From Planctomycetota bacterium (lineage in GTDB: Bacteria; Planctomycetota; UBA1135; GCA-002686595): 64,000 bases of DNA. Every line of letters begins with the position of its first letter. Position 1 is the stretch's first letter. This document shows positions 52,797 to 63,372 of the stretch, in pieces. The DNA is taken from positions 62,001-126,000 of the forward strand of contig JAJDEU010000037.1 of NCBI GenBank assembly GCA_029259635.1, given 5' to 3'. Position numbers and translations under genes: made by a program. Under the pieces are notes generated by a model. That model was not told the origin of the DNA. It did not search any database and saw nothing but the letters and a program-made list of their open reading frames with translations.

Positions 52797-55060
52797 TGGG
52801 CTGGATTGAAGGATTCGGCAATCAGGCTTTGGCCGTGGGCGCCTTGCTCGCCGGCGTGCCGTTGCTCATTCACATCTTCAACCGGCAGCGTCACGCTCCC
52901 ATGCCTTGGGCCGGGATGCAATTCGTGATGGCCGCCTATAAGAAAACGCGCCGCCGCTCACAGCTCGAAAACCTCTTGCTCTTGCTCCTGCGCATGGCCG
53001 TCGTCGCCCTGCTCGCGCTGGCGCTCTCGCGCCCCTTTACGAGCAGCGACAACCCGCTCGCCAAGCTCACCGAAGAGCGACGCAATCTCGTCCTCGTCCT
53101 CGATAGCTCCGCATCGACCGGCTATCGCAAAGACGTCGAGACCGTCTACGAGCGCATCGTCACTCGGGCGCGCGAGATGGTGTCCACGCTCGATGGCGAG
53201 CGCGGCGATCGAGTGCGGCTCATCACGGCCGCCGCGACGCCGCAGCTCTTGTCCTGGCGTTCACCGGAAGACGCGCTGTCGTTGCTTACGACGCTGACCG
53301 AGCCGAGTGATGAAGGGCTCGATCTCTACGCAGCCCTCGTCGAGGTTCGGCGATTCGCGGAAGAGGATGCCGCCGGTGCCGAGGACAGCGCCATGGAGGT
53401 CTGCCTGCTCACCGACTCTCAGCGACGCAGCTTCGATCAGTTGAAGATCGAAGGCACAGCTTCCGCCACCGCCGAGTCTCTGGATGCCGAACGAGCGACG
53501 AGCCCCGTCGCGACCCATCCGCTCGACCGCCTCGTCGAACTCGGTGTGGAAGTTCTGGTCTTGGACCTCGGCTCTCTCCAAGCGATGCCCGCCAACCTCG
53601 GCATTAGCAGCGTGAGAGTCGTGGGCACCATGCTCGGTCCGGGCATGCCGACGGAGCTGGGCGTCACGGTGCAAAACCATGGTCCCAACCTGGCCGCCAG
53701 TATTCGCTTGGCCCTCTTCGTCGATGGTGAACGCCAACCGAGCCGCCTGATCGAGATCCCCGCTCGCGGTGAGACCGAAGAGGTCTTCTCGGTCGTCTTT
53801 CCCTCCACCGGCTATCACGTCGTCGAAGCGCGACTCGACGGCGACAGCTTGGCCATCGACGACTCGCGCTCTGAGTTGATCTTTGTTCCGCCTCCCATTC
53901 GCACGCTGATCGTCAACGGCGATCCGAAACCGGAGATCGACGAAGACGAGACCGGCTACCTGCGAGCGATCCTCGAGCCACTGAAAGGCGACGGCTTCCA
54001 AACCGAGTTCGCACCCTTCGAGCCCGTAGTGATCGGACCGGAAGCACTGGGCTTCGACGACCTCGGTCTCGAGAGCTACGACGTGGTCTTCCTCGCAAAC
54101 CTAGAGAGCGTCCCCCAGCGCGTCGTTCTCAAGCTCGAGAGCTTTGTCGCGAGCGGAGGTTCACTGATCTTCAGCCTCGGCGACCGCGTGATTCCCGAGG
54201 GCTATAACGCGCGCCTGTGGAGTTCGGACGGAACGGGACTCCTGCCCGCCGAGCTGCTCCGCAGAGTCGAAGTTCGCAATCGCCGCGAGAGCTACTTCCG
54301 CGCAGCGACCATCGACGGCGAGCATCCCGCACTGCGCTTCTTCGCCGACGACCGCTGGCGTCCGCTGTTTTGCGAGGTGCCGATCTACGCTTTCGTCTCC
54401 TCGGTTCCCCACGACGACGCCAGAGTCTTGGCACGCCTCGATGACGACGGCGAGAGCCCGCTCTTGATCGAGCGTGCCTACGACCGCGGTCGCGTCTATC
54501 TCTGGAACACGAGCATAGATAAAGACTGGACGCGACTGCCCGAATCGCCGCGCAGCTTGATTCCGTTTATTCACGAGCTTCTGCGGGACGCGGGTCAGTC
54601 GCGCGCGCCGAAGCGGAGCATTGCCGTCGGGCAAAACATCTCGATCGAGGTGGATCATTTCCCGCGCAACCCGAAGGTCTACCGACCGGACGGCGTTGGG
54701 CGAAACCTCGACGGAGACGCGCTGGATCTCGGCCGCGGTATGTGGCTCTTGCCCGAGCTCCCGCAAGCGGACAAGAGCGGCCTCTGGCGCATTGAGCTCG
54801 AGAATGAAACGCTCGCCTATTCCGTGCAGTTCGATGCTCTTGAGGGCGACCTCGCACGGCTGAATGCGAACGAGCTTGCGGACATTCATCCGGCTCTCGT
54901 TCCGCTCGTTCCAACGGGAGATGACGGCGACACGGACGGTGATCATCGCAATCGCTCGGGCGAGCTCTGGCGCGGCTTTGCGAAGTTCTGCCTTGCTGCG
55001 TTGATCCTGGAATCCCTGTGGGCCAGCTTCATCGGCCGCCGCCGGAGGTGGCAGTCATGA
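52796..55060 (+). CDS. BatA-like double-transmembrane VWA protein
   Basis: 754 residues. The N-terminal double membrane segment is typical (about 5-24 and 55-77), with LIHIFNRQRHAPMPWAGMQF between. A VWA domain with DSSAS MIDAS follows from about residue 95. Middle parts hold beta sandwich and GATase-like Rossmann segments (IRTLIVNGDPKPEIDEDE). A C-terminal membrane helix is near 735-750. BatA-type proteins are partners of MoxR and DUF58 in the envelope. The stop overlaps the next gene (ATGA). Confidence 0.88.
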   Translation: MGWIEGFGNQALAVGALLAGVPLLIHIFNRQRHAPMPWAGMQFVMAAYKKTRRRSQLENLLLLLLRMAVVALLALALSRPFTSSDNPLAKLTEERRNLVLVLDSSASTGYRKDVETVYERIVTRAREMVSTLDGERGDRVRLITAAATPQLLSWRSPEDALSLLTTLTEPSDEGLDLYAALVEVRRFAEEDAAGAEDSAMEVCLLTDSQRRSFDQLKIEGTASATAESLDAERATSPVATHPLDRLVELGVEVLVLDLGSLQAMPANLGISSVRVVGTMLGPGMPTELGVTVQNHGPNLAASIRLALFVDGERQPSRLIEIPARGETEEVFSVVFPSTGYHVVEARLDGDSLAIDDSRSELIFVPPPIRTLIVNGDPKPEIDEDETGYLRAILEPLKGDGFQTEFAPFEPVVIGPEALGFDDLGLESYDVVFLANLESVPQRVVLKLESFVASGGSLIFSLGDRVIPEGYNARLWSSDGTGLLPAELLRRVEVRNRRESYFRAATIDGEHPALRFFADDRWRPLFCEVPIYAFVSSVPHDDARVLARLDDDGESPLLIERAYDRGRVYLWNTSIDKDWTRLPESPRSLIPFIHELLRDAGQSRAPKRSIAVGQNISIEVDHFPRNPKVYRPDGVGRNLDGDALDLGRGMWLLPELPQADKSGLWRIELENETLAYSVQFDALEGDLARLNANELADIHPALVPLVPTGDDGDTDGDHRNRSGELWRGFAKFCLAALILESLWASFIGRRRRWQS

Positions 55061-57459
55061 TTCCCTTCCCCGCATGGCTCGCAACCGCGGCGGACCCCGC
55101 CGCTCAGACCGGATTGAGCGAGAGCTTCCGCCTGCAAGAAGCTCCACAAGCTTGGATCATCGTGCTCTTGATCGTGCCCGCGCTCTTCGGAGTCGCATGG
55201 TTCAGCTATCGCAAAGAGTTGATTAGCTCGCGCGCGCGCCTAACGCTCAGCCTGCTTCGATTCGGCGCACTGCTGATCCTTTCGCTCGTGCTCTGTCGCC
55301 CGGTGATGATCGAACGGCGCGAAGAGGTGTATCCGGCCGAAGTCGTCGTGCTCGTCGATGACTCCGCCAGCATGCAACGCAGCGAGGCTTACAACGGTGA
55401 TGCCGAGGTGCGCGCTTCGGTCTCGAAGCTGACCGAGCGTCAGGACTCCGAAGTCATGCGGCTTGAGCTGGCGCGCCTCAGCCTCGACAAGACGCTCTTG
55501 CCCGAGCTCCACGCTCGCGGCTACGAGACGCGCCTCTACCGCTTTTCCGACACCGCGATCCCGATGCTCAGTACGGAAGAGCTGACCGGTGCGGGCCACT
55601 CGACGCACCTCGGCGACTCACTCAACCAAGTGCTCGCCTCCCACCGCGGTCGCTCGACAACGGATGTCATCATCGCCTCCGACGGCCGCTCAAACGGAGG
55701 CACGCCCGCGCTCGATGCCGCGCGGACCGCGAGCTCCTCCGGCCTTCCGATCCACACGCTCGTCTTGGGCGACACGCGGCCTGAGCTCAACGCCGTCGTC
55801 GAGTTGGTCGAAGCCCCGCAGAGCGCGCTCGAAGGAGACGAGCTGGCGATTACGGTTCGCGTGACGGGCCGGGGCACTTCTGACGATCGCGTGCAAGTCG
55901 TGCTACTCGAGTACGTGGACGAGAGCGGCGGGACGCGTCTGATTGCCGAAGAAGACGTCACTCTCTCCGAACGCGGCGAGCGCGTCGTCTTGGTGGCTCC
56001 GCCCGGGCGCGCGATCTTCGGGACAGAGAAGCGCAGGTTCCGAGTCGAGATTCCCCCGCTCGAAGGCGAGACCTTGCTCGACGACAACGAGCGCGAAATC
56101 AGCGTTCCCGTTTCGCCGGAAAAGATTCGCGTGCTGTACGTCGAGGGTTATCCGCGCTGGGAGTACCGCAGACTCGCGCTCGATCTGCTCAAGCGCGCGG
56201 ACGAGAACATCGACTTTCAGTGCTTCCTCCTGTCCGCGACTCCGGACTTTCCCCAGGAGAGCTCCGAAGGCTTGCCCGCGCTGACCGAAATTCCGACCGA
56301 CCGCCGAACCCTGCTCGACAACTACGACGTCATCATCCTCGGCGACATCAATCCGAGCGAAGTCTCGCCGGACCCCCAGCGCGCGCAAGAGTTCGTTGAG
56401 TCGCTGCGCGAGTTCGTGAAGGGCGGCGGCGGTTTGCTCTTTCAAGCGGGCGAGTTCGACAACCCGCGCACCTTCGTTCTCGACAACACACTGCGCGAAC
56501 TTCTCCCGGTCTCACTCGACGCGACCACCGTGCACGGTTTCGAAGGCGACACGAACACCGCCTTTCATCCCACCCTTGAAGACCCGGGCAACCCGCACGA
56601 AATCGTCAGGCTGCATGCCGACACCGCGGTCAACCGCGCGCTGTGGGAAGACGAAGGCGGACTGGCTGGCTTCTTCTGGTACTCGCCGGTCACGCGCGCC
56701 AAGCCCGGCGCTCAAGTTCTCTTGCGCCACCCCACCGAGACCGCCACCAATCAAGAGCGCTATCCCCTCTTGGTGGCTGGCTACTATCCCGCCGGTCGCA
56801 CCTTGTTCATGGGAATCGACTCGACCTGGCGCTGGTATTGGCGATACGGCAAGCGCTATCACGAACGTTACTGGCGCAATGCGATTCGCTGGCTTGCGCT
56901 CGGAAGACTGAAGAGCGGCGACCGGCGCTATCGCATCGAGGTCCCGCGCAATAGCTTCAACCTCGACGAACGCATTACCGTCGAAGCGCGCGCTCTCGAC
57001 GAGGACTATCGGCCCAGCGAGCGCCTGAAGCTCGACGGCGTCTGGACAGGTCCCAGCGGTGAGGAACACGAGATCACTATGGCGGTGGTCGCCGGTCGCC
57101 CCGGCCTGTACCGCGCCTCGTTCCAACCCGAGCGCCCCGGTCCGCACCAAACTCACATCGAAGTCGATGGGAAAAGCGTCTCGAGTACCGAGTTCGAGGT
57201 GGTCCTTCCGTCTCGCGAGAACACGAATCCCGCGCCGGACCCCGAGACCTTGGCGGCCCTGTCCACGCTGACTGGCGGCGCCGCGACCAACATCTCCAAT
57301 CTTTCCGTCCTTCTCGACGAGTTCCCAGGAGGCGAAGAGCGCAGAGAACCAATCTCCTCGCAACTTCGCGACGCCTGGGACAACTGGGCAACCATGCTCG
57401 CCGCGTTGGCCTTGCTCTCTATCGAATGGATCCTGCGCAAGCGATTCGAAATGGTCTGA
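55057..57459 (+). CDS. VWA/glutamine-amidotransferase-like membrane protein
   Basis: 800 residues from the ATG at 55057. Membrane helices lie near 30-47, 62-80 and the C-terminus (777-795). A VWA domain with DDSASM (VVVLVDDSASM) near 101-106 is followed by Ig-like beta parts and a GATase-like Rossmann segment (IRVLYVEGYPRWEYR near 352, then DNYDVIILGDINPSE). This architecture is common in planctomycete clusters next to BatA-like genes. The putative amidotransferase domain lacks an obvious catalytic Cys. It probably forms a membrane complex with its neighbours; the reaction is unknown. Confidence 0.85.
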   Translation: MIPFPAWLATAADPAAQTGLSESFRLQEAPQAWIIVLLIVPALFGVAWFSYRKELISSRARLTLSLLRFGALLILSLVLCRPVMIERREEVYPAEVVVLVDDSASMQRSEAYNGDAEVRASVSKLTERQDSEVMRLELARLSLDKTLLPELHARGYETRLYRFSDTAIPMLSTEELTGAGHSTHLGDSLNQVLASHRGRSTTDVIIASDGRSNGGTPALDAARTASSSGLPIHTLVLGDTRPELNAVVELVEAPQSALEGDELAITVRVTGRGTSDDRVQVVLLEYVDESGGTRLIAEEDVTLSERGERVVLVAPPGRAIFGTEKRRFRVEIPPLEGETLLDDNEREISVPVSPEKIRVLYVEGYPRWEYRRLALDLLKRADENIDFQCFLLSATPDFPQESSEGLPALTEIPTDRRTLLDNYDVIILGDINPSEVSPDPQRAQEFVESLREFVKGGGGLLFQAGEFDNPRTFVLDNTLRELLPVSLDATTVHGFEGDTNTAFHPTLEDPGNPHEIVRLHADTAVNRALWEDEGGLAGFFWYSPVTRAKPGAQVLLRHPTETATNQERYPLLVAGYYPAGRTLFMGIDSTWRWYWRYGKRYHERYWRNAIRWLALGRLKSGDRRYRIEVPRNSFNLDERITVEARALDEDYRPSERLKLDGVWTGPSGEEHEITMAVVAGRPGLYRASFQPERPGPHQTHIEVDGKSVSSTEFEVVLPSRENTNPAPDPETLAALSTLTGGAATNISNLSVLLDEFPGGEERREPISSQLRDAWDNWATMLAALALLSIEWILRKRFEMV

Positions 57460-57528
57460 TGCCGACCGGTTTCGAACCGCCCTTCCGATCACCACCTGCA
57501 TGAACTAAAGAACGCCAAGCTCTTCACC

Positions 57529-60500
57529 ATGACTCCGCTTTTCCCCTCCCTGCGATCGACACTGCGCGCCAGTGCAGCCCTGACGCTCGCGCTCCTGTTC
57601 GGAACCGCCAGCCTCACGGCTCGCGCGGCCGTCGCACAGGCCGAAGAGGACGATCAAGAGACGCAGCTGTTCGCGATTCGCAACACGCGCGGCGCTCGCA
57701 CTCTCATGGAGACCGGCGAGGAGCACATCAAAAGAGAGCGCTGGGGCGAAGCGATCTCCAGCCTGCAGGAGCTCATCGAGACGCATCGCGGCGACGTCCT
57801 TCCGGCGCGCATGGAAGACTCGAACGGCCAGCTCTCGACCTACGCTTTTCACACGGGCGCTGCGGCATGGGCAACCGAACAGCTCCTTCAGTTGCCGGCG
57901 GAAGTACGCGAGCTCTACCGCACGCGCTATCAGAAACCCGCCCAGTCCGCGCTGCGTTCCGCAAAGCTGTCGGGCGATCGGCGAGCACTAATCGAAGTCG
58001 CCGAGCGCTGGCCGTTGACCGATGCCGCCGAGCTGGCGCTCTGGACCCTCGGCGATTTGGAGTTCGAGCTCGGCAGCCTAGAAGACGCGGAGAATGCCTG
58101 GAGTCGAGCGAACCAAAGAGCTCTTGCTGCCGACAAGGAGTCCGTGAGCGGAGCCCGTAAGCGACTTCAGCTGGTTCGAGAGTGGAACGAGACTCCGGAG
58201 GGCGAGTCATCGATGCGAATCAACTCCGCCGGATTGAGACTCCCCGGCATGCTCGAAGGGCGCGGTCCGGTTCCGGAAGATTCGGCCGAGCCCTGGACCT
58301 ACCGACTGCCACGCAGCCCCTTCCGAGACAAGCGCTCCAAAAACAACCTGTATCCGATCTACGCCGACGATCAGGTGTTCATCTCCGACACCTTTCAAGT
58401 CATCGCGCTCGATGCTTACACCGGTGAGTTGAGCTGGCAGTCCATCAAACCGCTCGGATGGGATAGGACGAAGAGCACCAATCTGGTCCGCGGCATCGAA
58501 GACAAACAGGTCATGATCGCCCCCGCCGTTGCCGGGGCGGTTGTGATCGCACCGATTCAAGTCCCCTTTTCCAGACTGGACTACGCCACCTTCCAGGGAA
58601 TTCGAATCACCGTGCCGATTCCCGAGCGCCGGTTGTTTGCGTTCGACCGGAAGACCGGCACGCCGCTCTGGAACCACTCCCCGCCACTGTTCTGGGAAGG
58701 CGACACGGGTAGCTTCGAACAGAATATGAGCTTGGCCGGACCGCCCGTCGCGACCGGCACTCGAGTCATCGTTCCCTGTTACCTCATGCAGGGTCGGGTG
58801 GACTTCCACGTCGCATGTTATGACGTGGCCACGGGCGAGCGCTTGTGGTCGACCCAACTGATCAGCGGTCAACGCGGTCTCAACATGTTCGGTCGGCACG
58901 AGAAGGAGTTCTGCGCTCCCCCCGTTCGAATCGAAGGCGATCGCGCCATCGTCCTGACGCAACTCGGAACCGTCGCGGCACTCGACATCTATACCGGACA
59001 AGTCTTGTGGCAGTCCTTGTACGAACAGTTTCCGCTTCCGAAGAACACGAACTTCAGCTCGAGTCGGAGAGAGCAGCGCTGGACGAACTCGCCACCCGTG
59101 GTGGCCGACAACGCCGTCTTCGTCACGCCGATTGATTCCGAGTACCTGATTGCGTTCGACCTTGAGAGCGGCACCTCGCTCTGGTCCTATCCGCACAACC
59201 TCTTCAATGAGAGCAGGCGGCGCGGCTCTTCGAGCGTAGTCCATACTCTGATCGGCGCCGACGACGACACGCTCTACTTGGGTGGCGGGCGACTGGCTGC
59301 CTTCCACAGTCCAGCCGGCCTGGCCGCGATGTCGACGGACTCGAGGCTTACGCCGGCTTGGTCGTTCTCCGTCGATCCTGTCGATGGCTCACCCCAGGCG
59401 CCGCGCCCTATTCTCGGACGTGACTCCATCGTGCTCTCGACACGGAACGGTCGCATCGCCGTCGATAAAGCGACCGGAACCGAGCGGCAGAATGGCTCTC
59501 TGCCTTGGGGCCCCGAACGCACGGAGGAGAGCACCGTCGGCAATCTATTTCTCGGCGACGGCATGCTCTTTACCGCCAATGGTGACGAAGTCTCGGGGCT
59601 CTTCGACTGGAACATTCTCGAGGTTCGCGCGCTGCGCCGCATCGAAGAAGATCCGAGCGACATCACCGCCATCCTGACCTTGGCTCAAGTACGCGAGCAG
59701 CACGGCGAGATGCTCTACGAGAAAGGCGATGTGCGGATAGCTCTCGACCGCTTGGATGAAGCTCGCAGACTGCTCGCAGCGAATGTAGAGCACCCGACTC
59801 ACGCGACACAAGTCACCACTCGCCTGCACACGATCCTCCGCTCATCGGCCCGCGCACGCGAGAGCTTGGCGGAGACGAACGTCGCTCTGGATTTGCTGGA
59901 GCGAGCGCTCGCCTACGCGCCGAGCTCCGACAGCGTTCGCGACACCTTGCTGCAACGCGAAGCCCTCTTGCGCGGACGCGACCCCCTGCTCTGGCTGGAA
60001 ACCCTCGATGAACTCGAGCGACGCTGCACGGCGAAGAGCATGCCGCAAGAGGCGTGGGAAGCGCTTGTGGACGAGACGGCTTCCGAAGCGCGGCTCGGGC
60101 TCTCTCCCAACGAGCTCAGCGATCTAGAAGAGAATCTGCCCGTCGGCTTGTGGGTCTACCTGATGCGCGCTCGCTCCTTCGACGATGTGGGCGACACCAT
60201 CCGCGAACTCGAACAGTTGCACTCCTGTCTCGCGCGCTACGGGACGTTCGTTCTCACGCCGGAGCTCACCACGCGCAAGCTGGCTACAGAATGGATCGAC
60301 GGGGTGTTGGATGAGCACGGCCGGCAGGTCTACGCGCGCTTTGAAGAGCGTGCCGAGGAGATGCTCAAGAATGCGATGGCCATCGCGCCCGAGCTCGATA
60401 CGACTACCGGGGAGGGCGGCGAGCCGCCGGTGTCGGCCCGCGATATGGAGCTCGTTCGACGACACTATCCGCACTCCATTGCTGCGCGAACGGCGAGCAA

Positions 60501-62199
60501 CCTGTTGCTCCGATTCGCCTTTAGTGAAGGCGATGCCGATCGAGTTTGTCGATTGGTCGCGGACTCCATCTCGAACAACGTCCATCCCACCGAAGAGGAT
60601 GCCGAGCGCTTGTTCCTTATGGCGGAAGCCCTAGGCAGTGCCGGCAATCACGAGTTTCGGCGCGGTCTGATCGCGGCTCTCACCGAAGACTTCTCGGGCC
60701 TCTCGGTCCATCACGACGGTCGCGACCGAACGCTGTCCGAGCGTCTCGATGAACTGCCGGCGCCCCTCGAGCTCTCCGAGCTTCCCCTTCAAGTCAACTT
60801 CGTGCCGAGCCTCGTCTCCAGCGGACCGTTTCTGGAGAAGAGCTATTCGATCGGCACGCTCCCCCCCGGCCTCTCCGCCGACGAGCCTCCGCCCCCGATG
60901 CGTCACGCGCTGCTTCTCGAGCGAGGCGGCCAAACCAGCTTGGATATACGCAGCGCGGCCAGCCCCGCGCGCACCTCCCAGCTCGTCGGTCTCACCGGCC
61001 TGCACGACGCTCGCTACTTCCGCACCGCGCTCACCTCCGAACTCGTCATCGTCTCCGACGGTCGAAAGCTCTTCGTCATCGACGCCGAGACTGGCGGTTC
61101 GCCCTGGCACTCACGGAAATCTCCGCTCGAGACCGGCGGTCCGACCAGGCCTTCCTGGAAATCTCCGCGCGGGTGGCAGCTCAATGAACTGGCGGTTTCG
61201 GGAGGTGTCCTGATCTGCCTGCTCGAATCGGACAAGGGCGACTTTCGCGCGCTGGCCTATGATGTTCACGGCGGCCGCGAACTGTGGAAAGTCCACTTGC
61301 GCAAGGGACAGACCTGGCGGGCTCCCATCATCGCCGGCAATCGCGCGGTCTTCTTGACCCAGAGCCAGACCTGGCAGAGTGACTCGGAAGTTCGGGTCGT
61401 CGATCTCTATCGCGGCACCGAGCTCGCACAGATCCCGCTCGGAATGAAACTCTCTGCGGACACCTGTCAGTCGGCCTTCGTTCAAAACGGCGTCCTCGTG
61501 CTCGCGGGTTTTCACATGGCGAGCATTCCCGAGCGGAATAAGATCGTCGGCTACGACCTCGAGCGGGAGCGAGAGCTCTGGAGTTATGAGCTGCGCGACG
61601 GCCGCGAAGTCGATGCGCTCGTTCAGTTCAACGAAGCGACTTACGTCGTGCTCTCGCCGGGCGACGATGGCTTGGGTGGATCGATCATGCAGCTCGAGCC
61701 GCGCCTCGGCGCAGTTCGCCCGGTCATGCAGCTGGCCTTAGAGGATCGCATCCTCACCCCCGAGCGCCCTCGCGGCTCCGGCAATGGACCCGTTCAGCTC
61801 ACCACGCCTTATCTGTTCTTTTACAGCGCCTTCATCGGCCGATCGACCACCCCGGTAACCGCCGTCCACTTGCCTTTTGGCAAGCGCTGGGTCTGCCCGT
61901 TGCGCGTGCCCTTCGACGAGCTCTACGACGTCGGAATGACCTTTCCGGCCGTCTCGGAGACCACCGTGGCGATCGCCTTCACCAAGAAGACCGCGAACTA
62001 TTTGGCCGGCGATACCTTCCTCACGCTGATCGATCGCGACACCGGATCGAAACGCGGCGACTACGTCCTTTCGAGGACCCTGGGAAACGCCGATGATCTT
62101 GAATTGATCGGATTGGGCGACGCGCTCTACATCATGAGTAACAACAGCCACATTCGCGACCAGGAGTATCCCATGGAGATTTGGGTGACACGCCGATGA
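57529..62199 (+). CDS. Giant exported PQQ-propeller/TPR protein
   Basis: 1556 residues. A signal peptide ends near TARAAVAQA. The first 220 residues are helical (TPR-like; GEEHIKRERWGEAISSLQELI). Residues about 280-700 form a propeller (QVFISDTFQVIALDAYTGELSW, VACYDVATGERLWSTQL, AALDIYTGQVLWQ); residues about 720-1080 are helical repeats; 1110-1550 form a second propeller (VIVSDGRKLFVIDAETGG, ALAYDVHGGRELWKV, IVGYDLERERELWSYEL). It likely serves as a periplasmic scaffold or sensor for the neighbouring VWA complex. The stop overlaps the next start (ATGA). Confidence 0.85.
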   Translation: MTPLFPSLRSTLRASAALTLALLFGTASLTARAAVAQAEEDDQETQLFAIRNTRGARTLMETGEEHIKRERWGEAISSLQELIETHRGDVLPARMEDSNGQLSTYAFHTGAAAWATEQLLQLPAEVRELYRTRYQKPAQSALRSAKLSGDRRALIEVAERWPLTDAAELALWTLGDLEFELGSLEDAENAWSRANQRALAADKESVSGARKRLQLVREWNETPEGESSMRINSAGLRLPGMLEGRGPVPEDSAEPWTYRLPRSPFRDKRSKNNLYPIYADDQVFISDTFQVIALDAYTGELSWQSIKPLGWDRTKSTNLVRGIEDKQVMIAPAVAGAVVIAPIQVPFSRLDYATFQGIRITVPIPERRLFAFDRKTGTPLWNHSPPLFWEGDTGSFEQNMSLAGPPVATGTRVIVPCYLMQGRVDFHVACYDVATGERLWSTQLISGQRGLNMFGRHEKEFCAPPVRIEGDRAIVLTQLGTVAALDIYTGQVLWQSLYEQFPLPKNTNFSSSRREQRWTNSPPVVADNAVFVTPIDSEYLIAFDLESGTSLWSYPHNLFNESRRRGSSSVVHTLIGADDDTLYLGGGRLAAFHSPAGLAAMSTDSRLTPAWSFSVDPVDGSPQAPRPILGRDSIVLSTRNGRIAVDKATGTERQNGSLPWGPERTEESTVGNLFLGDGMLFTANGDEVSGLFDWNILEVRALRRIEEDPSDITAILTLAQVREQHGEMLYEKGDVRIALDRLDEARRLLAANVEHPTHATQVTTRLHTILRSSARARESLAETNVALDLLERALAYAPSSDSVRDTLLQREALLRGRDPLLWLETLDELERRCTAKSMPQEAWEALVDETASEARLGLSPNELSDLEENLPVGLWVYLMRARSFDDVGDTIRELEQLHSCLARYGTFVLTPELTTRKLATEWIDGVLDEHGRQVYARFEERAEEMLKNAMAIAPELDTTTGEGGEPPVSARDMELVRRHYPHSIAARTASNLLLRFAFSEGDADRVCRLVADSISNNVHPTEEDAERLFLMAEALGSAGNHEFRRGLIAALTEDFSGLSVHHDGRDRTLSERLDELPAPLELSELPLQVNFVPSLVSSGPFLEKSYSIGTLPPGLSADEPPPPMRHALLLERGGQTSLDIRSAASPARTSQLVGLTGLHDARYFRTALTSELVIVSDGRKLFVIDAETGGSPWHSRKSPLETGGPTRPSWKSPRGWQLNELAVSGGVLICLLESDKGDFRALAYDVHGGRELWKVHLRKGQTWRAPIIAGNRAVFLTQSQTWQSDSEVRVVDLYRGTELAQIPLGMKLSADTCQSAFVQNGVLVLAGFHMASIPERNKIVGYDLERERELWSYELRDGREVDALVQFNEATYVVLSPGDDGLGGSIMQLEPRLGAVRPVMQLALEDRILTPERPRGSGNGPVQLTTPYLFFYSAFIGRSTTPVTAVHLPFGKRWVCPLRVPFDELYDVGMTFPAVSETTVAIAFTKKTANYLAGDTFLTLIDRDTGSKRGDYVLSRTLGNADDLELIGLGDALYIMSNNSHIRDQEYPMEIWVTRR

Positions 62200-63341
62200 G
62201 CAAGATGAATCTATCAAGAGCGGCAAGAATCGCCGTGGCGATGCTCTGCCTGTGCGTGAGTTCAAGACCGCTCACCGCCCAAGCCGACCGGCTGAGCTCA
62301 CAGAGCTCCGTCGTCGTAACGCCCGAGCAAGATGCTGCCGTCAAAGCCGGGCTCCAGTGGCTGGCCGATCACCAGAACGCCGACGGAAGCTGGACGGCTT
62401 CCGTCGGCTACAAGCTGAACACCGACTACGAGTACACCAAGACGACCGGTCACGTCGGCGTCACGTCGCTGGCCTGCATCGCTTTTCTGGCCGGCGGTTA
62501 CCTCCCCGGACGTGGGACCTACGGTCGCGCGGTCGAACGCGGTCTCAACTTTGTGCTCTCCTGCACCAAGGAAGACGGCTACATCACGTGGAGCGATACG
62601 CGCATGTATAGCCATGCCTTCGCCACCTTGTTCCTCGCCGAGATCTACGGCATGACCCATCGCGAGGATGTCCGGCAAAAGCTCCAGAAGGCCGTCGACA
62701 TCATCGTGTCGTGTCAGAACGCCGAGGGCGGCTGGCGCTATGAGCCCTTCGCGCCCGAGTCGGACATGTCGATCGTCGTCTGTCAGGTCCTCGCCTTGCG
62801 CGCCGCGCGAAACATCGGAATTCGCGTACCCAAATCCACCGTCGATCGCGCAGCGCAATACGTCGTCGACTCGGCCATCACCCGCGACGAGATCTCCATG
62901 CGTTTCCGTCGCAATATGTTCAGCGACGACGCCGGTGCCTTCCACTACCAGAAGGGTTCGAGCTCGCGGTCCTCCTTCCCGCTTACCGCCGCCGGAGTTA
63001 CCGCACTGCACGGTGTGGGAATCTACTCGGACGAGGCCATTCAAGACGGGCTGCGCTACCTGATGCGCAATCTCGACGCCTTCAATGAGTTCTACGGCAA
63101 GAGAGAGCGCGGGCACTACTTCTTCTGGTACGGCCACTACTACGGCGTTCAAGCGATGTACACCGCGGGCAGCGCGCAGTGGGAGACCTACTTCGAAAAG
63201 GTCCGCGAGCTCCTGCTCGACCTGCAGGAACCGAGCGGTGCCTTCCCCAACCGCACCGGCCCGGGCGAAGCCTTCAGCACGGCAATGGGAGTTCTGATCC
63301 TCGAAATCCCCTACCGCTTCCTCCCCATCTTCCAACGCTGA
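62196..63341 (+). CDS. Prenyltransferase/squalene-oxidase-repeat protein, exported
   Basis: 381 residues from the ATG at 62196. A signal peptide ends near PLTAQA. Six-barrel alpha/alpha repeats with QW-like motifs follow: LQWLADHQNADGSWTASVG, IVSCQNAEGGWRYEP and LLDLQEPSGAFPN. The DXDD acid of cyclases is not seen, so it is probably not a terpene cyclase. In planctomycete MoxR/VWA clusters this gene is a regular member. Role unknown; the repeats may bind an envelope polymer. Confidence 0.83.
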   Translation: MSKMNLSRAARIAVAMLCLCVSSRPLTAQADRLSSQSSVVVTPEQDAAVKAGLQWLADHQNADGSWTASVGYKLNTDYEYTKTTGHVGVTSLACIAFLAGGYLPGRGTYGRAVERGLNFVLSCTKEDGYITWSDTRMYSHAFATLFLAEIYGMTHREDVRQKLQKAVDIIVSCQNAEGGWRYEPFAPESDMSIVVCQVLALRAARNIGIRVPKSTVDRAAQYVVDSAITRDEISMRFRRNMFSDDAGAFHYQKGSSSRSSFPLTAAGVTALHGVGIYSDEAIQDGLRYLMRNLDAFNEFYGKRERGHYFFWYGHYYGVQAMYTAGSAQWETYFEKVRELLLDLQEPSGAFPNRTGPGEAFSTAMGVLILEIPYRFLPIFQR

Positions 63342-63372
63342 TCTGGCCCCCTCGCCTCTGATCCCCCAAGCC